From Salipiger sp. H15 (GTDB lineage: Bacteria; Pseudomonadota; Alphaproteobacteria; Rhodobacterales; Rhodobacteraceae): a stretch of DNA of 64,000 nt. The position numbers were made by a program, and so were the translations under genes. This document shows positions 1 through 8,848 of this stretch, piece after piece. Each line of letters begins with the position of its first letter. The first letter of the stretch is position 1. The stretch lies in contig NZ_CP123384.1 in NCBI RefSeq assembly GCF_040409955.1, positions 1,656,001-1,720,000 of the forward strand, in the 5' to 3' direction. The notes beneath the pieces were generated by a model. It was given only the letters and a program-made list of their open reading frames with translations, did no database searches and was not told the origin of the DNA.

Positions 1-1
1 G

Positions 2-52
2 AACGGCCGCAGCTACCTCAAGATCCCGCTGAACGTCTTCGAGACGAGATAA
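2..52 (+). CDS. C-terminal end of an unidentified protein (partial at left edge)
   Basis: The only open reading to the left edge gives 16 residues ending in VFETR and then TAA. It is too short to assign a family. The gene ends 15 bases before the stop codon of the convergent amidohydrolase gene, so it may or may not belong to the same catabolic locus. Confidence 0.5.
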   Translation, partial: NGRSYLKIPLNVFETR

Positions 53-67
53 GGCACTGACGCCGCC

Positions 68-718
68 TCACCGGGCCGCGGAGATCCCGCCGCCCAGCTT
101 GGCGAAGTGCGCGAGACATGCCTCCATGCCGATCACGTCGGCGTATTTCGCGTTCATGTCGAAGAGGTTGGCCTCGTGCGGGGCCGCGTGGCGGTCGCCG
201 CAGGCCTCGCGCACCACCAGCGTGCGGAAGCCGTGGCTCATGGCATCGACGCAGGAGGCGCGCACGCAGCCCGAGGTGGTGAGCCCGGTCAGGATCACGC
301 TGTCACAGCCCATGGCTGTGAGGGTCGAGGCGAGCGACGTGCCGAAGAAGGCCGAGGGGTACTGCTTCGAGACCACCAGCTCGTCGGCCTCGGGCACCAG
401 CCCTTTGGCGAATTCGGCGGTGGCGCGGCCGGGCAGGAAGGCCCCGAGCGGCGCGGCCTTCTCGAAGAAGCGCCCGCCGTCGATGCCGCTCGGGTGCAGC
501 GCGATGCGGGTGTGGATGACCGGCACGCCCGCCGCCCGCGCCGCCGCCCGCAGCTGCAGCGCGGCGGCGAGCGCGGTCACCGCGCCCTCGCCGGCGAAGA
601 GCGGGCAGGCCGCGTCGTAATAGGCGTGGGCGAAGTCGATCAGCAGCAGCGCCGGGCGGGCCCCGAAGCCGACCGAGCGGTCGTAGACCCCCGCGTAATT
701 CTCCGCCGCGCCAGTCAT
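68..718 (-). CDS. Cysteine hydrolase of the isochorismatase / N-carbamoylsarcosine amidase family (RutB-like role)
   Basis: 216 residues. The isochorismatase-like triad is visible: Asp28 (LLLIDFAHAY), Lys118 (VVSKQYPSAF) and the nucleophile Cys151 (TSGCVRAS). The stretch around LTGLTTSGCVR and the later LFDMNAKYADV resemble N-carbamoylsarcosine amidohydrolase and maleamate amidase more than E. coli RutB, although RutB belongs to the same superfamily. The enzyme would hydrolyse a ureido or amide bond in a ring-opened intermediate. It is the last gene of a tight minus-strand operon; its start lies one base beyond the flavin reductase stop, with an AAAAGG ribosome site inside that gene. The exact substrate is inferred only from context. 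Confidence 0.85.
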   Translation of the reverse strand: MTGAAENYAGVYDRSVGFGARPALLLIDFAHAYYDAACPLFAGEGAVTALAAALQLRAAARAAGVPVIHTRIALHPSGIDGGRFFEKAAPLGAFLPGRATAEFAKGLVPEADELVVSKQYPSAFFGTSLASTLTAMGCDSVILTGLTTSGCVRASCVDAMSHGFRTLVVREACGDRHAAPHEANLFDMNAKYADVIGMEACLAHFAKLGGGISAAR

Positions 719-719
719 C

Positions 720-1211
720 TCAGGCCTTTTCCGTGCGGGTCAGGCTCTCGAACTTGCCCTCGTGGTAGAGCAGCGGGTCCGAGGGGCTGCCCCAGTCGGT
801 GACCGCGACCACCTCGCCGATGAAGATCGTGTGCGTGCCGAAGCTGCTCTTCTGCGCCGGGCGGCAGTCGAAGCTCACCTGCGCGCCACGGAGGGCAGGG
901 GCGCCGGTCTCCAGCTCGGACCAGTCGCCCATCTCGAAGCGGGTCTCGCGGTCCTTCGGCATGGCGAAGCGCGTCGCGATGTCCTGCTGCCCGCGCGAGA
1001 GCACGTTGACGCAGAAGGCCCGCGCCTCGCTCAGGTGCTCGTGGATCGAGGCCGAGGCGTTGACGCAGATCAGCAGGCTCGGCGGCTCGGCGCTGAGCGA
1101 GGTCACCGCGGTGGCGATCAGGCCGTGCCGCACGCCGTCGCACTCGCAGGTGATCAGCGAGACGCCGGCGGCAAGGCGCCGCATGCCGGATTTGAAGTCG
1201 TTGGGGTCCAT
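720..1211 (-). CDS. Flavin reductase-domain protein (RutF/HpaC-like)
   Basis: 163 residues covering a single flavin-reductase (FMN-binding split barrel) domain. It has the family pattern FKSGMRRLAAGVSLIT near the N-terminus, LSAEPPSLLICVN in the middle and the conserved FGTHTIFIGEV near residue 130. Such proteins supply reduced FMN to two-component monooxygenases. Lying in one operon with the RutA-like oxygenase, it most plausibly plays the RutF part. The gene abuts the amidase stop with no spacer, which suggests translational coupling. Specificity for FMN or FAD cannot be read from the sequence. Confidence 0.88.
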   Translation of the reverse strand: MDPNDFKSGMRRLAAGVSLITCECDGVRHGLIATAVTSLSAEPPSLLICVNASASIHEHLSEARAFCVNVLSRGQQDIATRFAMPKDRETRFEMGDWSELETGAPALRGAQVSFDCRPAQKSSFGTHTIFIGEVVAVTDWGSPSDPLLYHEGKFESLTRTEKA

Positions 1212-2498
1212 TCAGTCGTCCTTTCCTTCCTTCTCGGCGGGCCGGGAGGGGGCCAGCGCCGGGGCAATCTGGGCGGCGAGCCGGATCAGCCGGCTGTCCT
1301 GCGCCCGGGCCGCCACGAGCTGCACGCCGAGCGGCAGCGGATCCGCGCGCGCTGGAACATGAATGCAGGGCAGTTGCATCGCCGTCCAGAGCGCATTGAA
1401 CTTCGGCTTGCCGGCGCCGCGTCCGGGCGGGGCGAAACCGGGGGCGGCGGGGGCGATCACCGCGTCATAGGGGGCGGCCAGCGCCTCGAAGGCGCGGCGG
1501 TGATCGGCGAGCCGGTCGTAGGCCTCGAACATCTGCCGGGCGCTATGACCCTCGCTGCGGGCCGCGCGGTTCAGGAAATCGCGGTGCACCAGCGGCCCCT
1601 TGTGCATGAGGTTGCGCATGGCGGCGGCGCCCTCGCTCATCTGCACGCAGCGGTGCAGCGCGTCGAGGTCCGCCATCTCGGCGGGAAGCTGCAGCCATTC
1701 GGTGTCCGCCACGGCGTCGAGCCGTCCGGGCAGGCTCTGCATGAGGTCCATCATCTCGGGCGCCAGCTCGTCGGCGTAGGGGGTGAGGCAGAGCGCCAGC
1801 CTCGGCCGGGCAGCGGGCGTTCCGGTCTCGGGGAAGCCGTAGAGATCGCCGAGCAGCGCGAGGTCGTCGTAGGAGCGCGCGTAGAGCCCCACCGTGTCGA
1901 GGCTGGCGGCGTAGAGCTTCACCCCCTCGGTCGAGATCAGCCCCCAGCTCGGCTTCATCGCCGGGGTGCCGCAGAACGAGGCCGGGCGGATGGTCGAGCC
2001 GCCGGTCTGGGTGCCGAGCGCCAGCGGCACGTGGAAATCGGCCACGGCGGCGGCCGAGCCCGCCGAGGAGCCGCCGGAGCTGCGCGCGGGATCGGCCGGG
2101 CAGCCGGTCATTGCGTTGCGCCCGGCGGCGGCGAACTCGGTGGTGTCGGTCTTGCCGAGGATGATCGCCCCCGCCGCCCGCAGGATCTCGACGCAGGGCG
2201 CGTCGTCGCTCGGGCGGCGGGAGCCGTAGAGAGGGGAGTTGTGCGTGGTCGGCAGCTCCGCCGTGTCGATCACGTCCTTGATGCCGACGGGAATGCCGGC
2301 CAGCGGGCGCGGGTCCGAGGCGGCGATCGCCGACGCCTCGGCCTCGGCGCGCGGGTTGAGGCTCAGCCAGGCGCGGATCTCGCCGTCGCGCGCGGCGATG
2401 CGGGAAAGGCAGGCGCGCACGAGGTCGCGCGGCGTGAGCCGCCCCTCGCGCATCAGCCTGCGGGCGGTGGTGGCGTCGAGCCGGCTGGGGTCTGTCAT
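1212..2498 (-). CDS. Amidase signature family hydrolase
   Basis: 428 residues with the Ser-cisSer-Lys triad of amidase signature enzymes: Lys74 in VGIKDVID, the Gly/Ser-rich loop SGGSSAGSA with cis-Ser near 144-145, and nucleophile Ser168 in TQTGGSTI. Members hydrolyse linear amides, carbamoyl compounds or Glu-tRNA. It sits between rutA and the flavin reductase, so it probably acts on a product of ring opening or on an amide that must be removed first. No amidase of this type occurs in the E. coli rut operon, so this is a departure from the canonical set. No convincing Shine-Dalgarno is seen at this ATG. The substrate is unknown. Confidence 0.88.
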   Translation of the reverse strand: MTDPSRLDATTARRLMREGRLTPRDLVRACLSRIAARDGEIRAWLSLNPRAEAEASAIAASDPRPLAGIPVGIKDVIDTAELPTTHNSPLYGSRRPSDDAPCVEILRAAGAIILGKTDTTEFAAAGRNAMTGCPADPARSSGGSSAGSAAAVADFHVPLALGTQTGGSTIRPASFCGTPAMKPSWGLISTEGVKLYAASLDTVGLYARSYDDLALLGDLYGFPETGTPAARPRLALCLTPYADELAPEMMDLMQSLPGRLDAVADTEWLQLPAEMADLDALHRCVQMSEGAAAMRNLMHKGPLVHRDFLNRAARSEGHSARQMFEAYDRLADHRRAFEALAAPYDAVIAPAAPGFAPPGRGAGKPKFNALWTAMQLPCIHVPARADPLPLGVQLVAARAQDSRLIRLAAQIAPALAPSRPAEKEGKDD

Positions 2499-2598
2499 CG
2501 GAGGGGTCTTGATCGTCCGTGCGGGTCGTGTTGGCGCGGCCGCCCCGACAGGGAGCGTCGGGCAGGCCGCGCCGGGGCAGGCCCGGGCGGGCCGCCGG

Positions 2599-3678
<1,080 letters not shown>

Positions 3679-3710
3679 GTGAACTCTCCTGCTGGACGTA
3701 TCGTTTTTCT

Positions 3711-3722
3711 ATGTCCGAACTT
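3711..3722. promoter_or_regulatory. Degenerate GntR-type operator, 33 bases before rutA
   Basis: ATGTCCGAACTT is a diverged copy of the palindrome AAGTCCGGACTT found at five other places in the locus. Its position just upstream of the rutA start would suit repression. Confidence 0.45.
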
Positions 3723-3783
3723 GGTCGGGCCTAGCCTCACTTGGCCGGGGCAACCCTGTTCAGGTCCAGCGGATGTTCATGGG

Positions 3784-3797
3784 AAAGTCCGGACTTT
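3784..3797. promoter_or_regulatory. Perfect 14-bp palindromic operator upstream of rutA
   Basis: AAAGTCCGGACTTT is a perfect palindrome about 106 bases before the rutA start. The same core is found in front of the regulator, the transporter and the second operon. It has the size and symmetry expected for a dimeric GntR/HutC regulator site. Confidence 0.7.
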
Positions 3798-3801
3798 TGC
3801 G

Positions 3802-3815
3802 AAAGTCCGGATCCC
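3802..3815. promoter_or_regulatory. Second operator copy next to the rutA palindrome
   Basis: AAAGTCCGGATCCC repeats the left half of the perfect site, with the right half diverged. Its centre is 18 bases from that of the adjacent palindrome, giving a tandem pair. Confidence 0.55.
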
Positions 3816-3886
3816 TGATGATTTTCTGTGCAGCGCCGCCCGGCACTGATCCCTGCTTGGGCAGCCTTTGGGCGCCGCGCCGCGGC

Positions 3887-4663
3887 TCACTCGGCGGAAA
3901 GATTCGTCCGGTAGGCGAAGCTGTCGTCGGGCGAGGTCTGGATCGCATATTCCAGCAGCCGCCCACCCGAGGCGAGGTAGCGCCGGGTGATGCGCAGCCC
4001 GATGGTGCCTTCGGGCCGGTTCAGCTCGGCGCAGACCTCGGGGCAGATCGCGACGGCGCGGATCTCCTGCTGGATCTCCTCGATCCGCTCGCCGGTGCGC
4101 TGCTCGATGAGCTGGAAGAGCGACGAGCGCAGCACCGTCATGTCCGCCACCACGTCCTGCGCGATCGGGTCGAGATAGACCTCGTTCCAGCAGAACGGCG
4201 TCGGCTCGCCGATGAAATGCCGCGGTCCGGCCATGTAGATCAGGCGTTTTCCGGGGCGGCAGCCGATCTCGGCCGCGGTCTTGCCGCGCACCTCGCGCCG
4301 TTCCTTCTGCCGGATGAAGAACTCGCTCTGGCTGGCGAACTCGAAGAGGTCGTCGCGCGAATCGTTGCGGAAACGGTCGCGCCAGTCGGGTTTCGACGCC
4401 TCGACGCGGGTGCCGACGCCCTTGCGCGCCGCCAGCATGCCGCGCTTGCGCAGCTGCGCGATGGCCTGGCGCACGGTGTGGCGGCTGACGCCCAGCTGCA
4501 CGGCGAGCTCGGCCTCGGGCGGAAGCAGGCTGCCGACCGCACGCTCGCCCGAAACGATCTGGCGTTCGAGCCGGTGCGCCACCTGCAGGTAGAGCGGTGT
4601 CGAGGTCCCGGCGCCCTGCAGCTCCTCCGGCGCCGTGTCCTGATCGCTCTCATGGCCTGTCAT
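3887..4663 (-). CDS. GntR/HutC-family transcriptional regulator
   Basis: 258 residues. Winged helix at about residues 23-90 (STPLYLQVAHRLERQI, then SRHTVRQAIAQLRKRGML with the recognition helix), followed by a UTRA effector domain from about 110 to 250. The frame is open further upstream, but the start chosen is MTGHESDQD because AGGGGGGAGGAG precedes it; the longer form would run through two operator copies. It is divergent from the MFS transporter and very likely controls the whole locus through the AGTCCGGACT sites, including one 43 bases before its own start. The ligand is unknown, probably the substrate or an early intermediate. Confidence 0.9.
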   Translation of the reverse strand: MTGHESDQDTAPEELQGAGTSTPLYLQVAHRLERQIVSGERAVGSLLPPEAELAVQLGVSRHTVRQAIAQLRKRGMLAARKGVGTRVEASKPDWRDRFRNDSRDDLFEFASQSEFFIRQKERREVRGKTAAEIGCRPGKRLIYMAGPRHFIGEPTPFCWNEVYLDPIAQDVVADMTVLRSSLFQLIEQRTGERIEEIQQEIRAVAICPEVCAELNRPEGTIGLRITRRYLASGGRLLEYAIQTSPDDSFAYRTNLSAE

Positions 4664-4705
4664 CTTCGCTCCTCCCCCCTGCTTGCCGTGGACGATATTC
4701 TTGCC

Positions 4706-4723
4706 AATAAGTACGGACTTATT
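4706..4723. promoter_or_regulatory. Operator in the regulator/transporter intergenic region
   Basis: AATAAGTACGGACTTATT is an 18-base near-palindrome with mismatches only near the centre. It lies 43 bases before the GntR start and suggests autoregulation. Confidence 0.6.
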
Positions 4724-4760
4724 TAAGGGTTCTCCGCACCGCCCACCCACTGGCCCACTC

Positions 4761-4773
4761 AAGTCCGGACATT
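4761..4773. promoter_or_regulatory. Operator immediately before the MFS transporter start
   Basis: AAGTCCGGACATT ends six bases before the transporter ATG. Its centre is about 52 bases (five helical turns) from that of the preceding operator, a spacing compatible with cooperative binding. Confidence 0.6.
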
Positions 4774-4779
4774 ACGCGA

Positions 4780-6018
4780 ATGCGCGAGAGCTTGTCGACC
4801 CAAGGCGCCCCGGCCGCGTCCTGCCTCTGGATCAGGCCGCTGGCGGTCATGACGCTGGTCCAGGTGGCGGCCACCTGCAGCATCCTCGCGCTGACCGCCC
4901 TCGCGCCCGAGGTCGCTGCCTCGCTCGGCGTCGGCGCGCACTGGATCGGCTACCAGATCAGCCTCATCTACTTCTCGGGCATCTTCGCCTCGGCGTTCGC
5001 CGGCGCGGTGGTCGAGACGCTGCGGGCCGAGCGGGTGATCCGCCTCGAGCTGGCGATCTTCGTGCTCGGCCTGCTGATGCTCGCAAGCGGACAGCCGGTG
5101 CTGATGGTGCTGGCCTCGCTGCTCTTCGGCATCGGCTACGGGCTCAACAACCCCGCCTCCTCCGAGATCCTGCACCGCCACACGCCGCGGCGGCAGCAGA
5201 GCCTCGTCTTCTCGATCAAGCAGAGCGGCGTGCCGCTGGGCGCGGTGCTGGCGAACGTGATGATGCCGGCGCTGCTGGTCGCGCTCGGGGTCGGCTGGCA
5301 GGGGGCGCTGGCGCTGGCCGCGCTGCTGCCCGCGGGGCTGCTGCTCTGGTCGCTGGGGACGGACAGCCCGGAACCGGCGCAGCGCGGCGCCGCCTCGGAG
5401 GGCATCTGGCGCCGGATGCTGGGCGAGCAGCGGGCGATCCTGTCGAGCCCGCGCCTGCGCACGCTGGCGATCCTCGGCTGCCTCTACTCGGCGCTGCAGC
5501 TGATCGCCACCGCCTTCATCGTCGTCATGCTGGTCGAGCACGGCTGGACGCTGGTCGCGGCGGGCAGCGTCGCGGCGGCCTCGCAGCTGCTGGGCGCGGT
5601 GGGGCGCGTGGCCTGGGGTGTGGCGGCGGACCGGCTGGGCGGGTTCCGGACGCTGGCGCTGATCGGCCTCATCGCGGGTGGCATCCTGCTGTCGCTCAAC
5701 TGGGTCGGCAGTTTCCCGGCGGCGCTGCAGGCGGTGCTCCTCGCCGGCCTCGGCGGCGTGGCCTCGGGCTGGAACGGCGTCTTTCTCGCCGCCGCCGCGC
5801 GCACCGCGCCCGAGGGCAAGGTCGGCGCCAACACCGGCGCGCTGCTGGTCTACACCTTCCTCGGGGTGATTATCGGCCCGAGCTGCTTTGCCTTCATCTA
5901 CGGCATCGTCGGCGACTATGGCCTCGGCTTCGCGCTGTTCTCCTCCGTGGGCTTCCTCGGGGCGGCTCTGTCGTGGCGGCAGATGCGCGCGCAGGCCCGA
6001 GAGACCCGCGCCGCATAG
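4780..6018 (+). CDS. MFS transporter
   Basis: 412 residues, almost wholly hydrophobic, with about twelve predicted membrane segments; the first begins near LAVMTLVQVAATCSIL. Family features include FSIKQSGVPLGAVLANV in the fourth/fifth helix region and a charged loop (AADRLGGFR) near residue 285. It probably imports the compound degraded by the locus and so replaces the RutG uracil permease of the classical operon. The ATG follows an operator by six bases and has no Shine-Dalgarno, so the mRNA may be leaderless, or a later start such as 4849 may be used (this would remove the N-terminal tail). Substrate unknown. Confidence 0.88.
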   Translation: MRESLSTQGAPAASCLWIRPLAVMTLVQVAATCSILALTALAPEVAASLGVGAHWIGYQISLIYFSGIFASAFAGAVVETLRAERVIRLELAIFVLGLLMLASGQPVLMVLASLLFGIGYGLNNPASSEILHRHTPRRQQSLVFSIKQSGVPLGAVLANVMMPALLVALGVGWQGALALAALLPAGLLLWSLGTDSPEPAQRGAASEGIWRRMLGEQRAILSSPRLRTLAILGCLYSALQLIATAFIVVMLVEHGWTLVAAGSVAAASQLLGAVGRVAWGVAADRLGGFRTLALIGLIAGGILLSLNWVGSFPAALQAVLLAGLGGVASGWNGVFLAAAARTAPEGKVGANTGALLVYTFLGVIIGPSCFAFIYGIVGDYGLGFALFSSVGFLGAALSWRQMRAQARETRAA

Positions 6019-6425
6019 GTCCGCTTCGGCCGGGCGCGGCCCGGTTGCTGACTATCCGGGCACTTGGCGCCCGACGCGCGCATTCCGCCCGTCATCGCGT
6101 CGCGACTCGTTGACTTGGCTCTGCATAAGTCCGGACAATGTTCCCCAGCTCCCGACCTCCCCGGGGGCAGTGAACAGGGCATGGCCACCGGAACGCTGCA
6201 GATGCTGACCCTCCTCGAGACCGGGCCGACGAGCCGGACGCGTATCCCCCTCCGCTCCGGGCGGCGCCTGATTTCGCGGCACGACCCCCGCGCCGGAGAT
6301 CACCTCGCGGGCAGTTCCCGCCGCCGCGCCGCATTTCTCCCCCGGCCGTCTGGCGCTCGCCGCCCTGCCGGATCAGCAGTTAGCCGAGACAGCCGCATCG
6401 GAGCGGCTGGGAAAGGACCTCTCAC
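6019..6425. other. Intergenic region carrying the promoter of the second operon
   Basis: About 400 bases without a convincing gene. CCGGGC-GCG-GCCCGG at about 6032-6046 may end the transporter transcript, although no T-run follows. One operator/promoter lies at 6110-6139. A GGAAAGGA ribosome site stands before the next ATG. The remaining 280-base leader shows no riboswitch I recognise; short open frames there have random composition. Confidence 0.5.
6110..6139 (+). promoter_or_regulatory. Promoter with overlapping operator for the amidase-rutE operon
   Basis: TTGACT at 6110-6115, an 18-base spacer and GACAAT at 6134-6139 form a sigma-70-like promoter. The operator ATAAGTCCGGACAAT spans 6125-6139 and covers the -10 element, the layout expected for repression by the GntR protein. 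Confidence 0.55.
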
Positions 6426-6626
6426 ATGGAACAGGAGCTGACCGCCCTGCTGGGCCGCGCCCCGTCGGAGGGCGAGCTTGCCATCGCGCGGGACCAGCGG
6501 AAGCGCGTCGAGGCGGGCATCTTCGCGAGCCCGCTGCTGGCGCTGCCGGGTGACGGCCCGCTGCGCCCCTCGGGCCGCTGCGGCGCGCTCGCGGCGACCG
6601 ATCCCTTCGCGGAGGGCGGCGCATGA
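6426..6626 (+). CDS. Small GatC/AtzG-like (DUF4089-type) partner of the amidase
   Basis: 66 residues, well led by GGGAAAGGA. Its TGA overlaps the amidase ATG as ATGA. The pattern (short helical start, a leucine/alanine-rich middle ending in LLALPGDG, then an acidic-aromatic tail ATDPFAEG) recalls the DUF4089 / AtzG proteins that precede AtzE-type amidases and that resemble GatC wrapped around GatA. I infer a small subunit that stabilises the amidase. The family link rests on length, position and weak pattern similarity; alternatively it is an unrelated small protein. Confidence 0.6.
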   Translation: MEQELTALLGRAPSEGELAIARDQRKRVEAGIFASPLLALPGDGPLRPSGRCGALAATDPFAEGGA

Positions 6627-7981
6627 GCCTCGTGACCATCTCCGGCATCCTGGGCCGGCTCGCCACGGGCGAGACCACCGCGACCGCGCTGCTTGCCGAG
6701 CTGCAGTCCCGCATCGCCGCCCGCGGCACGCTCTCGCCCTTCCAGCGGCTCGAATGGGAACGCGCATACGAGCAGGCCGACCTGTCCGACCGCGCCCGCC
6801 GCGAGGGCAAGCCGCAGGGACCGCTCGCCGGGGTGCCGATGGCGCACAAGGACATGTTCGACCGCAGAGGCTCGACCGTCGGCTTCGGCGCGCACCCCTC
6901 CGCGCGCAAGACCGCGACCGCCACCGCGCCGGTGCTCGATCGCCTCGACCGCGCCGGGGCGGTGGACTTCGGCCGGCTGCAGATGTCCGAGTTCGCCATG
7001 GGCCCCACCGGGCAGAACCACCACCACGGCATGCCCGAGAACCCGGCGGTCGCGGGCGGCGTGCCCGGCGGCTCGTCGAGCGGCTCGGGCGTCGCCGTCG
7101 GCATGGGGCTGGTGCCCGCGGCGCTCGGCTCGGACACCGGCGGCTCGATCCGCGTGCCCGCCGCCTGCAACGGCGTCGTCGGCTTCAAGCCCGGGCTCGG
7201 CGTGGTGCCGCTCGAGGGCGCCATGCCGCTCAGCTGGACGCAGGACACGATCGGCCCGCTTGCCGCCTCGGTGGACTGCGCGCGGCGGGTGCTCTCGGTG
7301 ATCTCGGGCGGCAAGGTCCGCGCCCATGCCGAGACCCCGCGCAAGCTGCGCCTCGCCTTCGACCGCGGCGGTTTCGTCGAGGGCATCTCGGACCGGATGC
7401 GCGCCGCGCTGGCCGAGACCCGCGGCGCGCTGGCGGGGCAGGGGCATGACCTCGTCTCGCTCGACATGGGCTTCTTCGCCGATCTCACCGAGCCCGCCAA
7501 CGTCATCGCCATCGCCGAGGCCGCGACGGTCCACGCCGACCGGCTGCGCGACTGCCCCGAGACCTACGGCACCCAGGTGCGCGCGCGCCTCGCGCAGGCC
7601 GCCGGCATCTCCGCCCAGGCCTACCTGCGCGCCCGGCAGATCCGCGAGATCGCCCTTGCCCGCACCGAAGCCGAGATCTTCGCCGCCGCCGACCTGGTGA
7701 TCCTGCCCGGCCTCGCCGACGTGGCGCCCCAGGCCGAGGCACTCGTCCATGCCGAGGGCGCCGAGATCGCCCGGATGATCTCGGGCATGACCGGCTTCAC
7801 CCGCCCCGGCTCGATCCTCGGCCTGCCGGTGCTCTCGCTGCCCGTGGCCTGGACATCGGACGGCCCGCTCAGCCTCCAGATCATGGGGCCGCGCGGATCG
7901 GAGGATCTCATCGCCGATCTCGCGCAGACCCTTGAAACCACGCGCCAGCCGGTGGATGCCGTACTGGCGGAACTTGCATGA
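6623..7981 (+). CDS. Amidase signature family hydrolase (AtzE-like)
   Basis: 452 residues with the amidase triad: Lys76 ([10 protein letters not shown]), cis-Ser in the loop GGSSSGSG near residues 151-153, and nucleophile Ser175 ([16 protein letters not shown]). It resembles GatA and AtzE (1-carboxybiuret hydrolase) more than the first amidase in the locus. Coupling to the 66-residue gene upstream supports a two-subunit enzyme. rutE follows 19 bases later, so its product should feed the same degradation route, probably releasing ammonia or carbamate. Substrate not determinable from sequence. Confidence 0.88.
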   Translation: MSLVTISGILGRLATGETTATALLAELQSRIAARGTLSPFQRLEWERAYEQADLSDRARREGKPQGPLAGVPMAHKDMFDRRGSTVGFGAHPSARKTATATAPVLDRLDRAGAVDFGRLQMSEFAMGPTGQNHHHGMPENPAVAGGVPGGSSSGSGVAVGMGLVPAALGSDTGGSIRVPAACNGVVGFKPGLGVVPLEGAMPLSWTQDTIGPLAASVDCARRVLSVISGGKVRAHAETPRKLRLAFDRGGFVEGISDRMRAALAETRGALAGQGHDLVSLDMGFFADLTEPANVIAIAEAATVHADRLRDCPETYGTQVRARLAQAAGISAQAYLRARQIREIALARTEAEIFAAADLVILPGLADVAPQAEALVHAEGAEIARMISGMTGFTRPGSILGLPVLSLPVAWTSDGPLSLQIMGPRGSEDLIADLAQTLETTRQPVDAVLAELA

Positions 7982-8000
7982 CGACCGAAAGGCACGACAG

Positions 8001-8606
8001 ATGAAAGACCTCCTCCCCACCGGAGCGCTGGACCAGGACGCGCTCGACACGCTCTTCCTCGAGGCGCGCAGCCAGAACGGCTGGCAGGACAAGGACATCC
8101 CCGAAGAGGTGCTCGAGCAGCTCTACGACCTGGTGAAGATGGGCCCGACCTCGGCCAACTGCTCGCCCGCGCGCTTCGTCTTCATCCGCAGCAAGGACGC
8201 CAAGGAAAAGCTCTCCCCCGCCATGTCGAGCGGCAACCGCGACAAGACCATGGCCGCGCCGGTCACCGTCATCGTCTGCCAGGACATGGAGTTCTACGAC
8301 AAGCTCGGCGAGCTCTTCCCGCATGTCGACGCCAAGCCCTGGTTCACCGGCTCCGAGACGATGATCACCGAGACCGCCTTCCGCAATTCCTCGCTGCAGG
8401 GCGGCTACCTGATCATGGCGGCGCGCGCCCTCGGCCTCGACTGCGGCCCGATGTCGGGCTTCGACGCGAAACTCGTCGAGGAGACCTTCCTCGCCGGCAC
8501 CAGCTGGAAGGTGAACTTCATGGTCAACCTCGGCTACGGCGAGCCCTCCAAGGTCTTCGGCCGCCTGCCGCGCCTCGCGATGGAAGACGCCTGCAAGGTG
8601 CTCTGA
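8001..8606 (+). CDS. rutE: RutE-like malonic semialdehyde reductase (nitroreductase family)
   Basis: 201 residues. The nitroreductase-fold protein matches E. coli RutE closely: [11 protein letters not shown] near the start, [13 protein letters not shown] near residue 49, APVTVIV, the [10 protein letters not shown] stretch near 127 and [11 protein letters not shown] near 150. RutE reduces toxic malonic semialdehyde, the end product of uracil degradation, to 3-hydroxypropionate. The start is set at MKDLLPTG, behind AAAGG; the frame is open upstream but overlaps the amidase. Together with RutA this is the strongest evidence that the locus degrades a pyrimidine-like ring to a C3 semialdehyde. Confidence 0.9.
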   Translation: MKDLLPTGALDQDALDTLFLEARSQNGWQDKDIPEEVLEQLYDLVKMGPTSANCSPARFVFIRSKDAKEKLSPAMSSGNRDKTMAAPVTVIVCQDMEFYDKLGELFPHVDAKPWFTGSETMITETAFRNSSLQGGYLIMAARALGLDCGPMSGFDAKLVEETFLAGTSWKVNFMVNLGYGEPSKVFGRLPRLAMEDACKVL

Positions 8607-8691
8607 GCCGTCCCCATGCCAAGACCCGCGCCGCCGCCGCCGTCCCCCGCGCGGCGGCGCGCCACCTCCCGGCCCGCGGGCTTCCACATGG

Positions 8692-8742
8692 TCCAAATAT
8701 CCCGGGGTGAATTGGCCGCAGGCCAAGAGGGGCAGCGCCCCT
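8692..8742 (+). repeat. Dispersed AAATAC / GGGGCAGCGCCCC repeat, copy 1
   Basis: TCCAAATATCCCGGGG is followed by the perfect hairpin AGGGGC-AGC-GCCCCT at 8728-8742. Similar sequence occurs in at least eight other intergenic places in the window. Here it lies after rutE and could end that transcript. Confidence 0.6.
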
Positions 8743-8848
8743 GCCTTGCTTCCCCGCCGGGACCACCGCCACCCCGGCCAACCCCCTTTCCCCTCCCGCT
8801 TCATTCCGCTAAGGACCGGACCCAAGCGAAACCAAGCCGGGCCGAGAG

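Noticed and set aside
4664..4762. N-terminal extension of the GntR regulator by 33 residues
   Set aside because: It would read through two operator copies and lacks a ribosome site, whereas ATG at 4663 follows a near-perfect AGGGGGGAGGAG.
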